A stretch of DNA of 31,340 nt. Source: Hondaea fermentalgiana. Lineage: Eukaryota; Sar; Bigyra; Thraustochytrida; Thraustochytriidae. How positions within the stretch are numbered: the first letter of the stretch is position 1; each line of letters starts with the position of its first letter. The notes below the pieces were generated by a model, which worked only from the letters and a program-made list of their open reading frames with translations, did not search any database and was not told the DNA's origin. The position numbers and the translations under genes were made by a program. Where the stretch lies: positions 1-31,340 of the forward strand of contig NPFB01000141.1 of the NCBI GenBank assembly GCA_014084085.1, given 5' to 3'. This document shows positions 1-9,474 of the stretch, in pieces.

Positions 1-1034
1 AGGGGGGAGAGAGGGAGGGGGTTTGCTGGCTTGCGCGCCTGCCTGCCGCACCTGCCTGCCTGCCGCACCTGCCTGCCTGCCTGCCGCGCGGTCGCGCCTT
101 GCGCGGAGGGGCGAAAGGGGGATTAGGTGTTTGGGCGAAGAAGAAGAAGACCAGCGTGTGCACACGCTGGCACGTGCGGACGGTGCACACGCGCTGGCTG
201 GCTCAGGCTGGCCTGGTCTGGAGCAGTTTGCAGCCTGCGATCCGTCAACGATCATCAACGCGGCCAACAGAACCGCAAGCGACCCGACGTGCGATGTTGG
301 AGATACCGAAACAGTAATCCCACGCTTGACATGAACGAAGAGCATGTTGTCTGGAAATAGGTGAAAACAAGTGAAAAGGGGCACGCATGTCTCGCTCTGC
401 CCTTATTCACACATTTCTTCTTGAGATCTGTATAGTATAGGCTCACTTCGAAGCAGCTAGAAATTTACTTCACCACTTTGCTTGACATGAGTTTTCCCTT
501 CTTGCGGCGCAATCGCAACGTGTTTGTTGTAAAAATCCGTCCAGCATGCGAGCTTTCATGGGAAAGCCCTTTGATCGCTCTCTTTTCCTTTTTTCAAAAG
601 ATTATCGCAGCCGGTCGTGTAATAAGCCTAATTCAGTTGTGCATTGATTCTAAGCGTCGTGCTGAAATTTGAGTTTTGCGAGCAAAGAGGACAGTAGAAA
701 ATCAAGGAAGTCGAAAGTAGCGCGTGCGACGAAGGGGAAGAGATTGGTGCAGCTTGCCTGCACCCAAACTTCAACCGTTCAAACCTTACCAGAGGAAGTC
801 GATTGCTTGATCATTACAACTTGATCGACTTCTCCTCGACAGGCACACATGTCATCTGCGCGAAAAAGTAGCATGTCTGTTCTCAATTTTCCTTTACATG
901 ATTTGCTATACCACTCACATGATGCGCAAGCTCGCAGGGGCGGGCGAGTGAGAAGAGCTTGCGTAACGTAACGCGACGATCTTGAAAAAGTCGACGCGGT
1001 GGTTGCTGCAGGCCTCACATCATTTCTACTCGAC
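1..1034. other. Intergenic DNA and 3' flank of the hydrolase gene
   Basis: No reading frame here has convincing protein character. The left end is purine-rich, then CCTG-repeat DNA. From about 360 to 1034 the sequence is more AT-rich than the rest of the window, as expected for the 3' flank of the minus-strand hydrolase gene that stops at 1035. I see nothing else that I can support. Confidence 0.5.
38..92. repeat. Imperfect CCTG tetranucleotide repeat
   Basis: Runs of CCTG are interrupted by CCGCA units. The same tetranucleotide recurs at 2881-2922 and, on the other strand, at 27529-27580. Confidence 0.7.
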
Positions 1035-2846
1035 CTATTCGCGATTCGAGTCCTGACGTGACGTTCCAAAGACTCCATTGTGGCCGACAGTGAGCCTCGC
1101 CTGGCCCATGGAGGCCAGGTCGCTGGCCGAGGTAATTCGTGTAATGGACCGCGGATCAAAGCCCTGGGCACGGCGCATGCCTGGACGCGCAGAAAAGTTC
1201 TCGAGGGCCATGGCGTTTCGCACCAGTTCAACGAGAAAGTGCGTCTGCGAGTGCATCTCGATGACGGCCGAGATAAAGTTCGATGTGACCCTGTCTCCCC
1301 AGGTGTCCCCAACGGGCATGAGCCCCTCATGCCATGCGCAATGGCCGCCCCGGCGCGTGTGGGCCACAATGATTTTGCGGTTCGACTCGAGCTTGCCCCA
1401 GTCCACGTGCAGCGAGGATACGACGGGGTCGTCCTCGGCATGAAGCAAGAGCGTGGGGACTTGGATCTTGTGCATCTCGTCGATGCTGCGCGTTGTATAA
1501 TGTGCAGCATTCTGCACGCGCTCCATGACCGTGCCCGTGTCTGTGGTGAAGCCAGCAGGCCCAAAGCCAGTGTCGTCCGGGATAGGTTCGGGCAGCATGG
1601 TTGAAAAGCGGTTGAAGAGCATCATCGGATCGAGTTCGAGGAGAAGGTCGTTAAAGGCAGCCTTGTCCTTGATGCGCTTGTCATTGCGGACGTGGCGGCG
1701 CACACAGGTATGAGCCTGGCCGAGCAAAAACAAAGGGTAGGTGGTGTTCTCATTGGCCGTGACATCATTGACGGCTTGAACAAAGTCAAGGCAGGGACTC
1801 TGGCAAATGGCACTCACTAGCGGCGTCTTGTCAGCGCCGGCCTTTTGAAGATACCGGGTCAGGTAGTACGATCCCGCGGACCAAGCGACGGCCGTGATGG
1901 GGGCGCGTGGGCATTGGGTGTGCAAATGGTCAATGACGATTTTCAGGTCGCGAGACTCCTCGAACATGAAGCGCCAGTAACTCCAGACGACAACGCGCCA
2001 GCCCTTGCGCAAGCACACGCGTGCGAAGCGCTTAATGTACGGGATGTCCTTATTGTCGCCGAGTCCGTGGATGCAGAGGACAATGGGCGTCTGCCAGGTG
2101 GAACGCGCATTATCATCTTCGTCCGCGCCACCGAGCTCGGGGCCAAAGCCTGGCGCGGGGCCCGGGGCGGCGCCACTCGGTTCGCCGGGTTCGCCCTCGG
2201 GCGGGTCCTCTGGGCCATGGTGCTCTTTGGCACCGGGAAGGATGGAGGAGGCGTCTCCAAAGTAGGCCCAGTCCAGGTACTGCTCGTTGGGCGGGTCGTG
2301 GCAGGGCAGCGTCTCCCGCCGGTACTCGATGGGCTGCGCCCAGAGCCACTCTAGCGCAGAGAGGACGTAGCAGGTGACGGTCTGGGCGTGTCGATTGAAG
2401 AGCCAGAACACGGGCCAGAACTCGGTGGTGGTGATTTTGCTCTTTTCCACGAGGGTGGTGTTGTAGTACGTGCGGCGGAACCAGACGTGCGGCGTTTCGG
2501 CGACGTGGAAAAAGTAGATTAGCCCCCAGATGGTGGCAAAGAAGCTGGGAAAGGCTCGCTTGGCGCGAACGCCAAAGAGGCGGTTGGACAGGTAGGTGAC
2601 GCCCAGCGCGCTGAGAAGCATGTTGCGCAGCGTCGAGCTCTTGAGCGCGAGCGCCAGACTGGCAAAGTACTTGCCGCTGCCTCTGACCTCCTCCTTGCTC
2701 TTGATGCTGACCCTCTGCCGCGGCGCAAACGTCCTCACCGCGGCCAGCAGCAGCGCCGCCGGCACCCCGTACTTGAGCAGGGCCTTGCGCAGGTCCTTGC
2801 GCGAGACGGCCTCGCGCGCGGCGCTCGAGAGCTCCGCGACCCCCAT
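1035..2846 (-). CDS. EMB8/ABHD3-type alpha/beta hydrolase, membrane-associated
   Basis: A 603-residue single-exon alpha/beta hydrolase of the YheT/EMB8/ABHD1-3 group, whose members act as lipases or acyl-ester hydrolases on phospholipids and other lipids. The signature NRHAQTV at 151-157 matches the family's N-x-H-x-Q-T block. The oxyanion strand ends in HGLGD (260-264). The nucleophile elbow is AWSAG with Ser323, the acid is Asp473 in EDDP, and the catalytic His502 lies in RGGHCAWHEG. Hydrophobic stretches at about 25-41 and 99-114 suggest N-terminal membrane anchoring, as in ABHD3. An acidic, Pro/Gly-rich insert (about 205-248) separates the membrane part from the core. The frame stays open upstream to 3035, but that extension is translated from a CCTG repeat, so I chose the ATG at 2846 (MGVAEL). 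The elbow starts with Ala where Gly is usual. The substrate cannot be told. Confidence 0.9.
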   Translation of the reverse strand: MGVAELSSAAREAVSRKDLRKALLKYGVPAALLLAAVRTFAPRQRVSIKSKEEVRGSGKYFASLALALKSSTLRNMLLSALGVTYLSNRLFGVRAKRAFPSFFATIWGLIYFFHVAETPHVWFRRTYYNTTLVEKSKITTTEFWPVFWLFNRHAQTVTCYVLSALEWLWAQPIEYRRETLPCHDPPNEQYLDWAYFGDASSILPGAKEHHGPEDPPEGEPGEPSGAAPGPAPGFGPELGGADEDDNARSTWQTPIVLCIHGLGDNKDIPYIKRFARVCLRKGWRVVVWSYWRFMFEESRDLKIVIDHLHTQCPRAPITAVAWSAGSYYLTRYLQKAGADKTPLVSAICQSPCLDFVQAVNDVTANENTTYPLFLLGQAHTCVRRHVRNDKRIKDKAAFNDLLLELDPMMLFNRFSTMLPEPIPDDTGFGPAGFTTDTGTVMERVQNAAHYTTRSIDEMHKIQVPTLLLHAEDDPVVSSLHVDWGKLESNRKIIVAHTRRGGHCAWHEGLMPVGDTWGDRVTSNFISAVIEMHSQTHFLVELVRNAMALENFSARPGMRRAQGFDPRSITRITSASDLASMGQARLTVGHNGVFGTSRQDSNRE

Positions 2847-2880
2847 CCTCGCTCCCGCTCCCTCGCTCCCTGCCTCGCTC

Positions 2881-2881
2881 G

Positions 2882-2920
<39 letters not shown>

Positions 2921-2922
2921 CC
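2881..2922. repeat. (CCTG)~10 microsatellite upstream of the hydrolase
   Basis: About ten near-perfect CCTG units lie 35-76 bp upstream of the hydrolase ATG. On the transcribed sense strand the repeat reads CAGG. It keeps the upstream frame open and would encode Ala-Gly-Arg-Gln repeats if an upstream start were used. Confidence 0.85.
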
Positions 2923-3047
2923 GCGCCTCGAGCTGCGTCGCGGCGCGTCGGGCCGGGTCCGCTCGGGTCGGTTCGGGGTCTGTCTGTGCAAACCAAGGCC
3001 TCGCGCTCTTCCTCTTTTGGCGTTGTGCACGTCACCCTCTAGCACAT

Positions 3048-3090
3048 CTCAACTCAACTCAACTCAGCTCAGCTCAACTCAGCTCAACTC
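3048..3090. repeat. CTCAA/CTCAG pentanucleotide repeat
   Basis: Eight and a half tandem pentamers alternate between CTCAA and CTCAG, just upstream of the CCTG repeat of the hydrolase gene. A related GTCAG/CTCAG run occurs at 17428-17455 inside the first OPA3 intron. Confidence 0.85.
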
Positions 3091-3928
3091 ATCAGATTCC
3101 CGCGCCACCGCCGACCTGCCTCGCTTCCCCGCCTTGGCGGGCGGCTCCGCCTTCGCGCCGGGTCTCGCGTCGTCGCGCGGGGTCAACTTGGCGCGGGCTC
3201 GGGTCCGTCACCGCATTTCAATCGCTCCCTGGACACACCGCCTCGAGCCAACTCCCTGCTGCCCGCGTCGCCAGCGCTGTCTCGATACCAGCAGTGCGGC
3301 AGCGGCACGGCCAGCTGCTACCACCTCGCCGCGAGCAGCACTCCCGCACGCACGCCGTCCGCTGCAGCTGACACCCGTTGCGCCGCGGCGTGCACAGAGC
3401 AGCGCAGCGCAGGGCAAGGAGCAGGGCGGAGCCGCAGAAGAGCAGCGGAGGTCCGTTCGAAGGTTTCGCGCTGGAGCCGGGGCTGGAGCTGGAGAAAGAA
3501 AGCTAGCTCGAGGCGGCCTGGACGAGGTCGGGGAGGATGGAAATGGCAGCGGCCGCGGCAGAAATCGTGTGATCAGGGTGGATGCGATAAGGGCTGCAGC
3601 TGATTGATGGAAGAATGGATGGTGCTTGGACAGCGTGGCGCAGGAGAGGACACGAGAGGAGAGGGTGCGCTTAAATTTAGGGAGGATGATGGGCGGAGGA
3701 AAAGGAAGGTGCAAGAGCAGAGCACTGACGGTCTCGGTGATCATCATGATGGGAGTCGAAACTGGTGAGGATGTTGAATGACGAAACAGGCTACTTGCAA
3801 GGAGACCAAGCGAGAGAGACGGGGAACCAAACAAGTTGTCGTCAAAAAGCATTCTTGGAACGACAATCTTTCTTTCGCTTGCCATAATGGTTCATGCAAA
3901 GTTGGTGATCAACAAATCAGTCAATCAA

Positions 3929-6118
3929 TCACATTGATAGCTTAGGACTAACCTGAGTCTGCGAGACGTGAAGCGCCTCTTCCGGGTCCTGCTGGCCTTC
4001 AAGCGAGCTGCGGTGCGAGACGGAATTGTCTCCGCACGCAAGACACGGATTCTCGTATCGCGTGCCGCCGACGGTAGTCCAAAGCAGCTTGTGACGATTG
4101 TAAAAGAGATTGCCAGCATTGATGATGGCAAGCTTGCAAGAGCGCGGATTTACAACAACCATATCGGAACAACGATAGTAGCTGGAATCGGGAAGATAGT
4201 CTCCAAACTTCCACGCGTGGTTTGAGGTGCGGCCCGTGCGCACAGCCTGAATGAGAGGGAGACGGTAGAGCCGTGCGGTCGAACGTCCACGGCACTCCAT
4301 GGTCTGCATATCGAGCCAATCTGCCACGCGCTCATTGTACGCCTCGAGCAAGGCGAGCACATAATCTGCAGGAAGGTACAACTTGAGCGCAAAGGTGTTG
4401 ATCCCTTTCGTCGCCGAACGTGGAATCCCCAAGGTCTTGAGCCCGAGCGAAAAAGTGAGCACCAGCACGACAGGGAGATCGAGCAAAAGAATGAAAATGC
4501 CCCCGAATGCCGCAAGCATCTGCTCGACAAATGCCAACGGGAGAAGCCAAAAGCGGAAAAGGCCGCCATAAACGGCATAACGTACAGCGATCCGGCTTGT
4601 CGCAGGCGTCGCCAGACAGTAAGAGAGAAAGCTCGGCGGCGAGCCGGGCGCGGCCAGGTCAATCGCGTCGCCAAGGAATCGCTTGTTCACACCTTGCTGC
4701 CAGTGCAAAATGGGGCGGAAAACTGAACAATACTCCTCCACAGCGCGACAGTCGCCGAGGATCTGCTTAAAGTGCTGCGCTTCCTTCGCCACATAGACCA
4801 CGGGGCGAATCGAGGGCACTGCGGGAAAGTCCGAGTGACTGAAGCCATCGTATACGCCGGCGTACGCGCTCTGCATGAGACCCATGACGTTGAAAATGGC
4901 GCCAATGATCAGTACCATGTCCGAGCCGCAGATAGGCGCCAAGTAGGTCTCGGAAGAGTCGCGACCCGCGTTCAACTCTGCGTACCGGTCTCTGAACGCG
5001 TAGTCAATTCCCAGCGTGCTCGAAACGTAGGGTCCGAGCTCGGATGCGGTGGCCAAGAGCGTAATGATGACTCGTTTGACAGAAAGCGAGATGCTGGCGC
5101 GATAGTGGACGCGCAGCGTGAGGGACTCGTTCGCGTAAAACCGAGATATGGCACCTAGAATGATGGCAAATGGCGAAAGCCATTCCTCCGAGGCGATGCC
5201 GGCGACCACAATGCCAGCAATGAGAGCCACACTAGAGCTGTCGCCTTCGCCACTGCCTTGATAGTCTCCAATGCCACACTCTTGGGCGACCCACGGCTTG
5301 CCAACGCCAAAGACGCCATAGTATGACGAAAGGATGAGAATCGAGATGGCGACAAAGGCGTCAACGTGAGAACTCTTGTGCATCTCGCCGAGCCAGGCAT
5401 CCCAAGACTTGTGAGCGACCTTGGGAAGGTCAGACACGACCACGCGAATAATGTAGCGCGGCTTTTTTTCTTCCCAATTGAGGTAAAAGTAGAGCTTTTG
5501 GTACGCGGATGCGTACTCGGAGGCCTCGGAGGCCTCGTGCGGCTGCGCAACTGTCGCGCTTTTCACCATGACTTGGTCGAGCTCCCAGACCATGACGTGG
5601 CGGTCTATTGACCGTCCCACCTCGAGCTCCATATAAAAGACAGGTGCGTCGTCGCCGACGGCGTCCTTGGCATAGACGTAGAGTGCGAACGAGCGATCGG
5701 GCAAAAGGTTGATGAGGCTCGTGCCGATAAGCTCCTTGTGGAACTGAAAGTTCTCCCAATACGAATGTTCATTTTGTTTCCAAGGTGAGAGGAGCTCTTC
5801 GAGCTGATCACTTGATTTCCCTCGGCCCAGCGCATCCTCGATGCCAGCGTTCATGACGCGCAACGTGTAGTTTCGGTGCGAGATTTCACCATACGATGCG
5901 TGCGGCGCGAGGTTGCGCAAGAAGTTCTGCAGCCTCCAAGGTCGAGGTCTGTCCAAGACAACGTGCGGATCTCCGTCCTCGAGCTTGCCGCGCGCCAGCG
6001 CGTCCATGTACCATCTATTCAACCTTCCATAGTTTCGCACGTGCTTCCCTTGCTCCAGAAGCTTTTCCTCGACTTCGTGGGCAAAGTTGTCCACCTTGTG
6101 ATACCTCGTGCGCGACAT
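3929..6118 (-). CDS. Multipass membrane protein of unknown family, 729 residues
   Basis: I do not recognise this protein. It starts at an ATG (MSRTRYHKVDN). Residues 1-250 are soluble and charged, with several beta-rich hydrophobic stretches (about 143-168, 205-229). After that come clear membrane segments at about 253-272, 295-312, 314-328, 346-364, 399-423 and a long hydrophobic block at 509-560 that can hold two passes. The C-terminal part (600-729) is soluble and has a Cys cluster, CLAC, at 692-695. No catalytic motif is apparent. A good splice donor, CAG/GTTAGT, sits at the extreme 3' end (intron base 3952), so the last nine residues may be intron and a further minus-strand exon could follow. 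One candidate acceptor near 3873 keeps the frame open. The coding call is strong, the function unknown and the C-terminus uncertain. Confidence 0.85.
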   Translation of the reverse strand: MSRTRYHKVDNFAHEVEEKLLEQGKHVRNYGRLNRWYMDALARGKLEDGDPHVVLDRPRPWRLQNFLRNLAPHASYGEISHRNYTLRVMNAGIEDALGRGKSSDQLEELLSPWKQNEHSYWENFQFHKELIGTSLINLLPDRSFALYVYAKDAVGDDAPVFYMELEVGRSIDRHVMVWELDQVMVKSATVAQPHEASEASEYASAYQKLYFYLNWEEKKPRYIIRVVVSDLPKVAHKSWDAWLGEMHKSSHVDAFVAISILILSSYYGVFGVGKPWVAQECGIGDYQGSGEGDSSSVALIAGIVVAGIASEEWLSPFAIILGAISRFYANESLTLRVHYRASISLSVKRVIITLLATASELGPYVSSTLGIDYAFRDRYAELNAGRDSSETYLAPICGSDMVLIIGAIFNVMGLMQSAYAGVYDGFSHSDFPAVPSIRPVVYVAKEAQHFKQILGDCRAVEEYCSVFRPILHWQQGVNKRFLGDAIDLAAPGSPPSFLSYCLATPATSRIAVRYAVYGGLFRFWLLPLAFVEQMLAAFGGIFILLLDLPVVLVLTFSLGLKTLGIPRSATKGINTFALKLYLPADYVLALLEAYNERVADWLDMQTMECRGRSTARLYRLPLIQAVRTGRTSNHAWKFGDYLPDSSYYRCSDMVVVNPRSCKLAIINAGNLFYNRHKLLWTTVGGTRYENPCLACGDNSVSHRSSLEGQQDPEEALHVSQTQVSPKLSM

Positions 6119-6834
6119 TGTCCTTGAGGCTTGTTGTTTTCGAGCTTATGCGCTCGTCCTTGAGTTTGACGTCACTTTCTCGGAATGGAAGCGAGTTCGT
6201 TGCGCGCCTCTTGCTCGCTCGCTCCGCCTCGCAAACGCGAGCGTGAAGGCGAGTCCGCGTCTCCTGACAGTGCTGGCGCTCGCCGTACCTTGCGTGTCTG
6301 CCTGTCGGCCTGTCTGCCCGCCCGGCAGGACAATCTCTCTGCCACGAGCCAGCCCAGCGCGGGAACCCTTGTGGTGCACGCACGCCAAGAAAACGCACAG
6401 CACGTGCACGATCGCTCGAGAGTGCACACCTTGAAGATTCGATATTTTTCGTACAAGCGAGCGAGTGATTTCGAGCGAGCAATTTCGAGTTCGGCCGGCC
6501 GGTCGCCGCCTGTCTGTGACCAGCTTGGCGTCGGGATGGGTGGCGTGGAGGTGCGCAGTGCAGGGTAGACGCACGTGTCTGCAGAGTCCTACCGCTGGCG
6601 TTATTATGGGCTTGTCTTGCACAAGACGCAGGTTCCAAGTTGATTGCAGCCATTCTCTGGTCTCAAAACTACTTACTGTTAGTTGCTTCCTCTGTCTGTC
6701 TGTCTGCAAAAGTTGTAGGTGCTGGCTGCCCGAGAGCGGAAGAAAGGAAGAAAGAAAAATGTAGAACAAACAAAGATTGCCAACAACGAAAAAAGAAAAA
6801 AATGAACAAGGTGACTTTCTCCTAACGCACGTCC
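6119..6834. other. Intergenic region between membrane protein and flavoprotein genes
   Basis: This is the 5' flank of the 729-residue gene and the 3' flank of the flavoprotein gene. It contains a GTCT tetranucleotide run near 6691-6707. The open frame on the minus strand across it is a read-through of the duplicated flavoprotein tail followed by low-complexity sequence. I see no independent gene. Confidence 0.45.
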
Positions 6835-6994
6835 AGAGCAGCAGGTCGCTAATGGCGAGCTTGATGACCCAAAGCACAAATTGCAACGAGCCGCTGAGAC
6901 CCACGATGCGAAAGGTGGTGAGAATACCCGAAAGCTGCGCCAAAGGCTGGCTGCAGAGAAGAGTATCCTTACTCGTAAGCCAAAGGCCATCGAT
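6817..6994 (-). pseudogene. Duplicated 3' end of the retinol-saturase-like gene
   Basis: Positions 6835-6994 match 7011-7170 at 157 of 160 bases. The flanking TTCTCCT...CGTC stretch is also shared (6817-6834 versus 6994-7010). The copy therefore repeats the last coding bases, the stop region and a few downstream bases of the flavoprotein gene in tandem. In the copy the stop codon TAG reads TGG. The three differences within the 160 bp change Gly591 to Ser, Glu592 to Lys and Gly598 to Ser. The copy lacks the rest of the gene, so it is best seen as a degenerate partial duplication. It could also serve as extra 3'-UTR sequence. Confidence 0.85.
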
Positions 6995-7008
6995 TCTCCT
7001 ACGCGCGT

Positions 7009-8919
7009 CTAGAGCAGCAGGTCGCTAATGGCGAGCTTGATGACCCAAAGCACAAATTGCAACGAGCCGCTGAGACCCACGATGCGAAAGGTGGTGAGAA
7101 TACCCGAAAGCTGCGCCAAAGGCTGGCCGCAGAGAAGAGTATCCTCACCCGTAAGCCAAAGGCCATCGATGGGCGACTTCATGTCGAGGAGATCCTCAGT
7201 GTGCGTATCAGAGAAACGAGGAGGGGTAACATCGAGACCAACGGCGCCACCGCCCGGTTTGTTGAGAAAGTACTTGATGGAGAGGGGCGTGGACAGGTCA
7301 GAAAGCTCAATCTTGTCCTTGAGCATCGGATAGCGTTGGAGAAAGAGTTCGAGCAGACGATCCATCCATTTTTGCTTGAGCGTCTCGTACTCGCCGCCGG
7401 CAGGATGCTTGCCTTCCTCGGCCTCCCACTTGTCAAACCACTCGCTGTGCGCGAGGGCCAAAAGCTGGCAGGTAAGGCGCTGCTTCTCGCCAGCCTTGCA
7501 GGCGCGATCCTTGACGGAGGGAAAGGTAATCATCATGGGAATCGTCGGCACGTCAAGAGGCTTGGCAAAGTACTCGCGCACACCCTGGAAGAGATCATAG
7601 TTGTTCTCCTCGCTGCAAGGATGGACCCAAACGTTGCTGCAACCGATGCCGACCTCCTTGGGGTCGACACGAATGCCCAAGTTAGCCATTACCCAAGAGG
7701 ACGAGTTGGTGAGCGTCTCGGGAAGAGCAAGCTGCTCCTTGCCGTCCGGACCTTTGACCTTGCGCATGTAGCCCTCGGGAATGGCGTCCTTGGGAAGCAG
7801 ACGCGAATAGGTGTTGCCATAGCCGCAGGCGGAAATGACAAGGGGGGCACGCACCTCGTCGCCATTGTCGATGCGAACACCGACGGCGCGACCGTTCTCG
7901 AGCATGATTTCCTGCACGCGCGCGCGCATGAGCACGCGGCCGCCCGAAGCTTCAATGCCCTGGATGAGTTTGGTGGCCATGAGCTCGGACCCACCCGTGG
8001 GGTAGGCGCCACCGCGCTGCGGAAAGCCGACGCTGAGAGCGGCAGACATCATAAAGGTGCTCTCGTCAGGCGGGCTGCCGGCATCCATCCAGAGTCCGTT
8101 GAGCAGGGCTGCCAGTTTGGGGTTCGAGACAATTTCCTTGGTCACGTCCTCGCCCGTGCGGCTCGCGTACGCCGTAAAGGTCTTGAGGAAGAGCTGCTTC
8201 CACTGGTGGCGCGCCCACTTGGGCAGCGCCTTGGAGAGAAGCCACACGGGAAAGAGGTTGTTGACGCGGTTGGCCAGCGCCAAGAACTCGTCCATCTCGC
8301 GCTGATCCTTGGCGTCCGGGAACATTTTACGCAGCGTGTCGAGGTGCTTTTCGCCATAGCGCACGCGGAAGCCGTCCTGCTTGATGTCGCCGAGCACGAC
8401 CTTGTCAAAGCAGTCGTCCTCCTCGCCGAGCTTGTCAAATTCGATGGGCTTGTTACGCGTTCCGCAGGCGAGCTGGATGAGTTCGGCGCTCTCGGGAACA
8501 GTGTAGTGAAGGCCCGAGTCAAAGTTGTAGTCCGTCTTGCCCTGGAGCACAAAGGTGTGCGTGCCGCCGCCGGCCATGTCGTGCTGCTCCAGCACGAGCA
8601 CGCGCTTGCCGAAGCGGGAGAGCGTGGATCCGCACGTGAGGCCACCCATGCCGCTTCCAATGATGATGGCGTCCCAGGGTCCATCCTCGACGGCCTTGGA
8701 CTTGGAGTACCGCTCGTGCAGCAGGCCACGGCGCGCCTTACCCTGCGGGAGCTCCCTGAACTGGAGCGCCAGCGGCGAGAACGCGAGCGCCGCGACGATG
8801 AGCAGTCCGGCCGCGCTCACGAGCGACAGCAGGCTCACGACCGTGCCCACCACGGGCACGCTCGACACCGCCCATAGCGCGCCAATCGTCGCCAGCACGA
8901 GCGCTCCCGTGCCCCACAT
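7009..8919 (-). CDS. Retinol saturase / carotenoid isomerase-like FAD oxidoreductase
   Basis: A 636-residue flavoprotein of the all-trans-retinol 13,14-reductase (RetSat) and CrtISO group, near the usual length of about 610. It carries an N-terminal dinucleotide-binding fold: DAIIIGSGMGGL, with the GxGxxG glycines at 88, 90 and 93, and Glu111 at the end of the second strand to hold the ribose of FAD. The following AGGGTHTF block and the C-terminal LTGEDTLLCGQPLAQ block (about 589-603) are typical of the family. Two hydrophobic segments at 4-50 and one near 618-632 suggest a membrane-bound, probably ER, enzyme. Family members reduce or isomerise conjugated polyene bonds of retinoids and carotenoids, and the substrate here is not determined. 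It is intronless, and the ATG at 8919 opens directly into the membrane segment. Its last 160 bp are duplicated downstream. Confidence 0.92.
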   Translation of the reverse strand: MWGTGALVLATIGALWAVSSVPVVGTVVSLLSLVSAAGLLIVAALAFSPLALQFRELPQGKARRGLLHERYSKSKAVEDGPWDAIIIGSGMGGLTCGSTLSRFGKRVLVLEQHDMAGGGTHTFVLQGKTDYNFDSGLHYTVPESAELIQLACGTRNKPIEFDKLGEEDDCFDKVVLGDIKQDGFRVRYGEKHLDTLRKMFPDAKDQREMDEFLALANRVNNLFPVWLLSKALPKWARHQWKQLFLKTFTAYASRTGEDVTKEIVSNPKLAALLNGLWMDAGSPPDESTFMMSAALSVGFPQRGGAYPTGGSELMATKLIQGIEASGGRVLMRARVQEIMLENGRAVGVRIDNGDEVRAPLVISACGYGNTYSRLLPKDAIPEGYMRKVKGPDGKEQLALPETLTNSSSWVMANLGIRVDPKEVGIGCSNVWVHPCSEENNYDLFQGVREYFAKPLDVPTIPMMITFPSVKDRACKAGEKQRLTCQLLALAHSEWFDKWEAEEGKHPAGGEYETLKQKWMDRLLELFLQRYPMLKDKIELSDLSTPLSIKYFLNKPGGGAVGLDVTPPRFSDTHTEDLLDMKSPIDGLWLTGEDTLLCGQPLAQLSGILTTFRIVGLSGSLQFVLWVIKLAISDLLL

Positions 8920-9474
8920 GCTTCCCTCCTTCTAACCTCTCCTCTCCTCTCCTCCCCTCGCCGCTGCCTCTCGCCGTCGCGTCGCGCGTACCCCTCGTCG
9001 CCGTCGCCGTCGCCGTCGCCGTCGATGATCTGATCCTGATCCCGCCCGACGAACCCGCGATGCTCCCGCTGCTCCAGCCGGGCCTCGCGAGCTCCGCGAG
9101 CCTCGCGCCCGCGGCCTCCGCGCCCTCCGCGACGTACGCGCCCTCCGCCGGGTCCTGCGCGGCCTCGTGCGTCCGGCCCGCGAAGATAGATCGTCTTCTG
9201 CCGCTCGCCTCGCCTCCCTCGCCTCGCCTCGCCTCTTCACGCGCCGCGGCGTCGACGGCCAACTGCCGATACTATCGACACTTGCGCGCCAGGGCGGGTC
9301 CATCCGCACGTGGGCTGAACCCGGGCGCGACGCGCAATCAGGGCACGCGGGGAGTCCCGGCGGCAGGCCGCGGCGCGCGGGAAGGGGAGGGAGGAGGGGG
9401 GGAGGGGGACAGAGGCAGGGCGTCGGGGCGGAGAGGTGCGCGGGACACCCCGGCGCGCTGGATGAGGCGCTGAG

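Larger units (their letters stand above)
2847..3928. other. Intergenic region: hydrolase 5' flank and membrane-protein 3' flank
   Basis: This stretch holds the presumed promoter and 5' leader of the minus-strand hydrolase and the 3' flank of the gene ending at 3929. The open frames here are Ser/Pro/Arg-rich and follow simple repeats. One minus-strand frame near 3790-3885 could be a last exon of the upstream gene (see that entry), but the evidence is weak. Confidence 0.4.

Noticed and set aside
2113..3045. 310-codon minus-strand frame overlapping the hydrolase gene
   Set aside because: Arg/Ala/Gln-rich shadow of the hydrolase in another frame. The hydrolase frame carries the catalytic motifs.
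3208..3885. 225-codon minus-strand frame after the 729-residue gene
   Set aside because: Apart from the first 30 residues it is Ser/Pro/Arg-rich and repeat-driven. Only its start could be an exon of the upstream gene, and I could not show this.
6146..6943. 265-codon minus-strand frame that starts with a flavoprotein-like tail
   Set aside because: The similarity comes only from the duplicated 3' end. The rest follows pyrimidine-rich and low-complexity DNA and is not convincing as coding.
7057..8877. 606-codon open frame on the plus strand, antisense to the flavoprotein gene
   Set aside because: It is the complement of a clearly conserved gene with GC-ending codons, which removes stops from the antisense frame. 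Its translation shows no family features.
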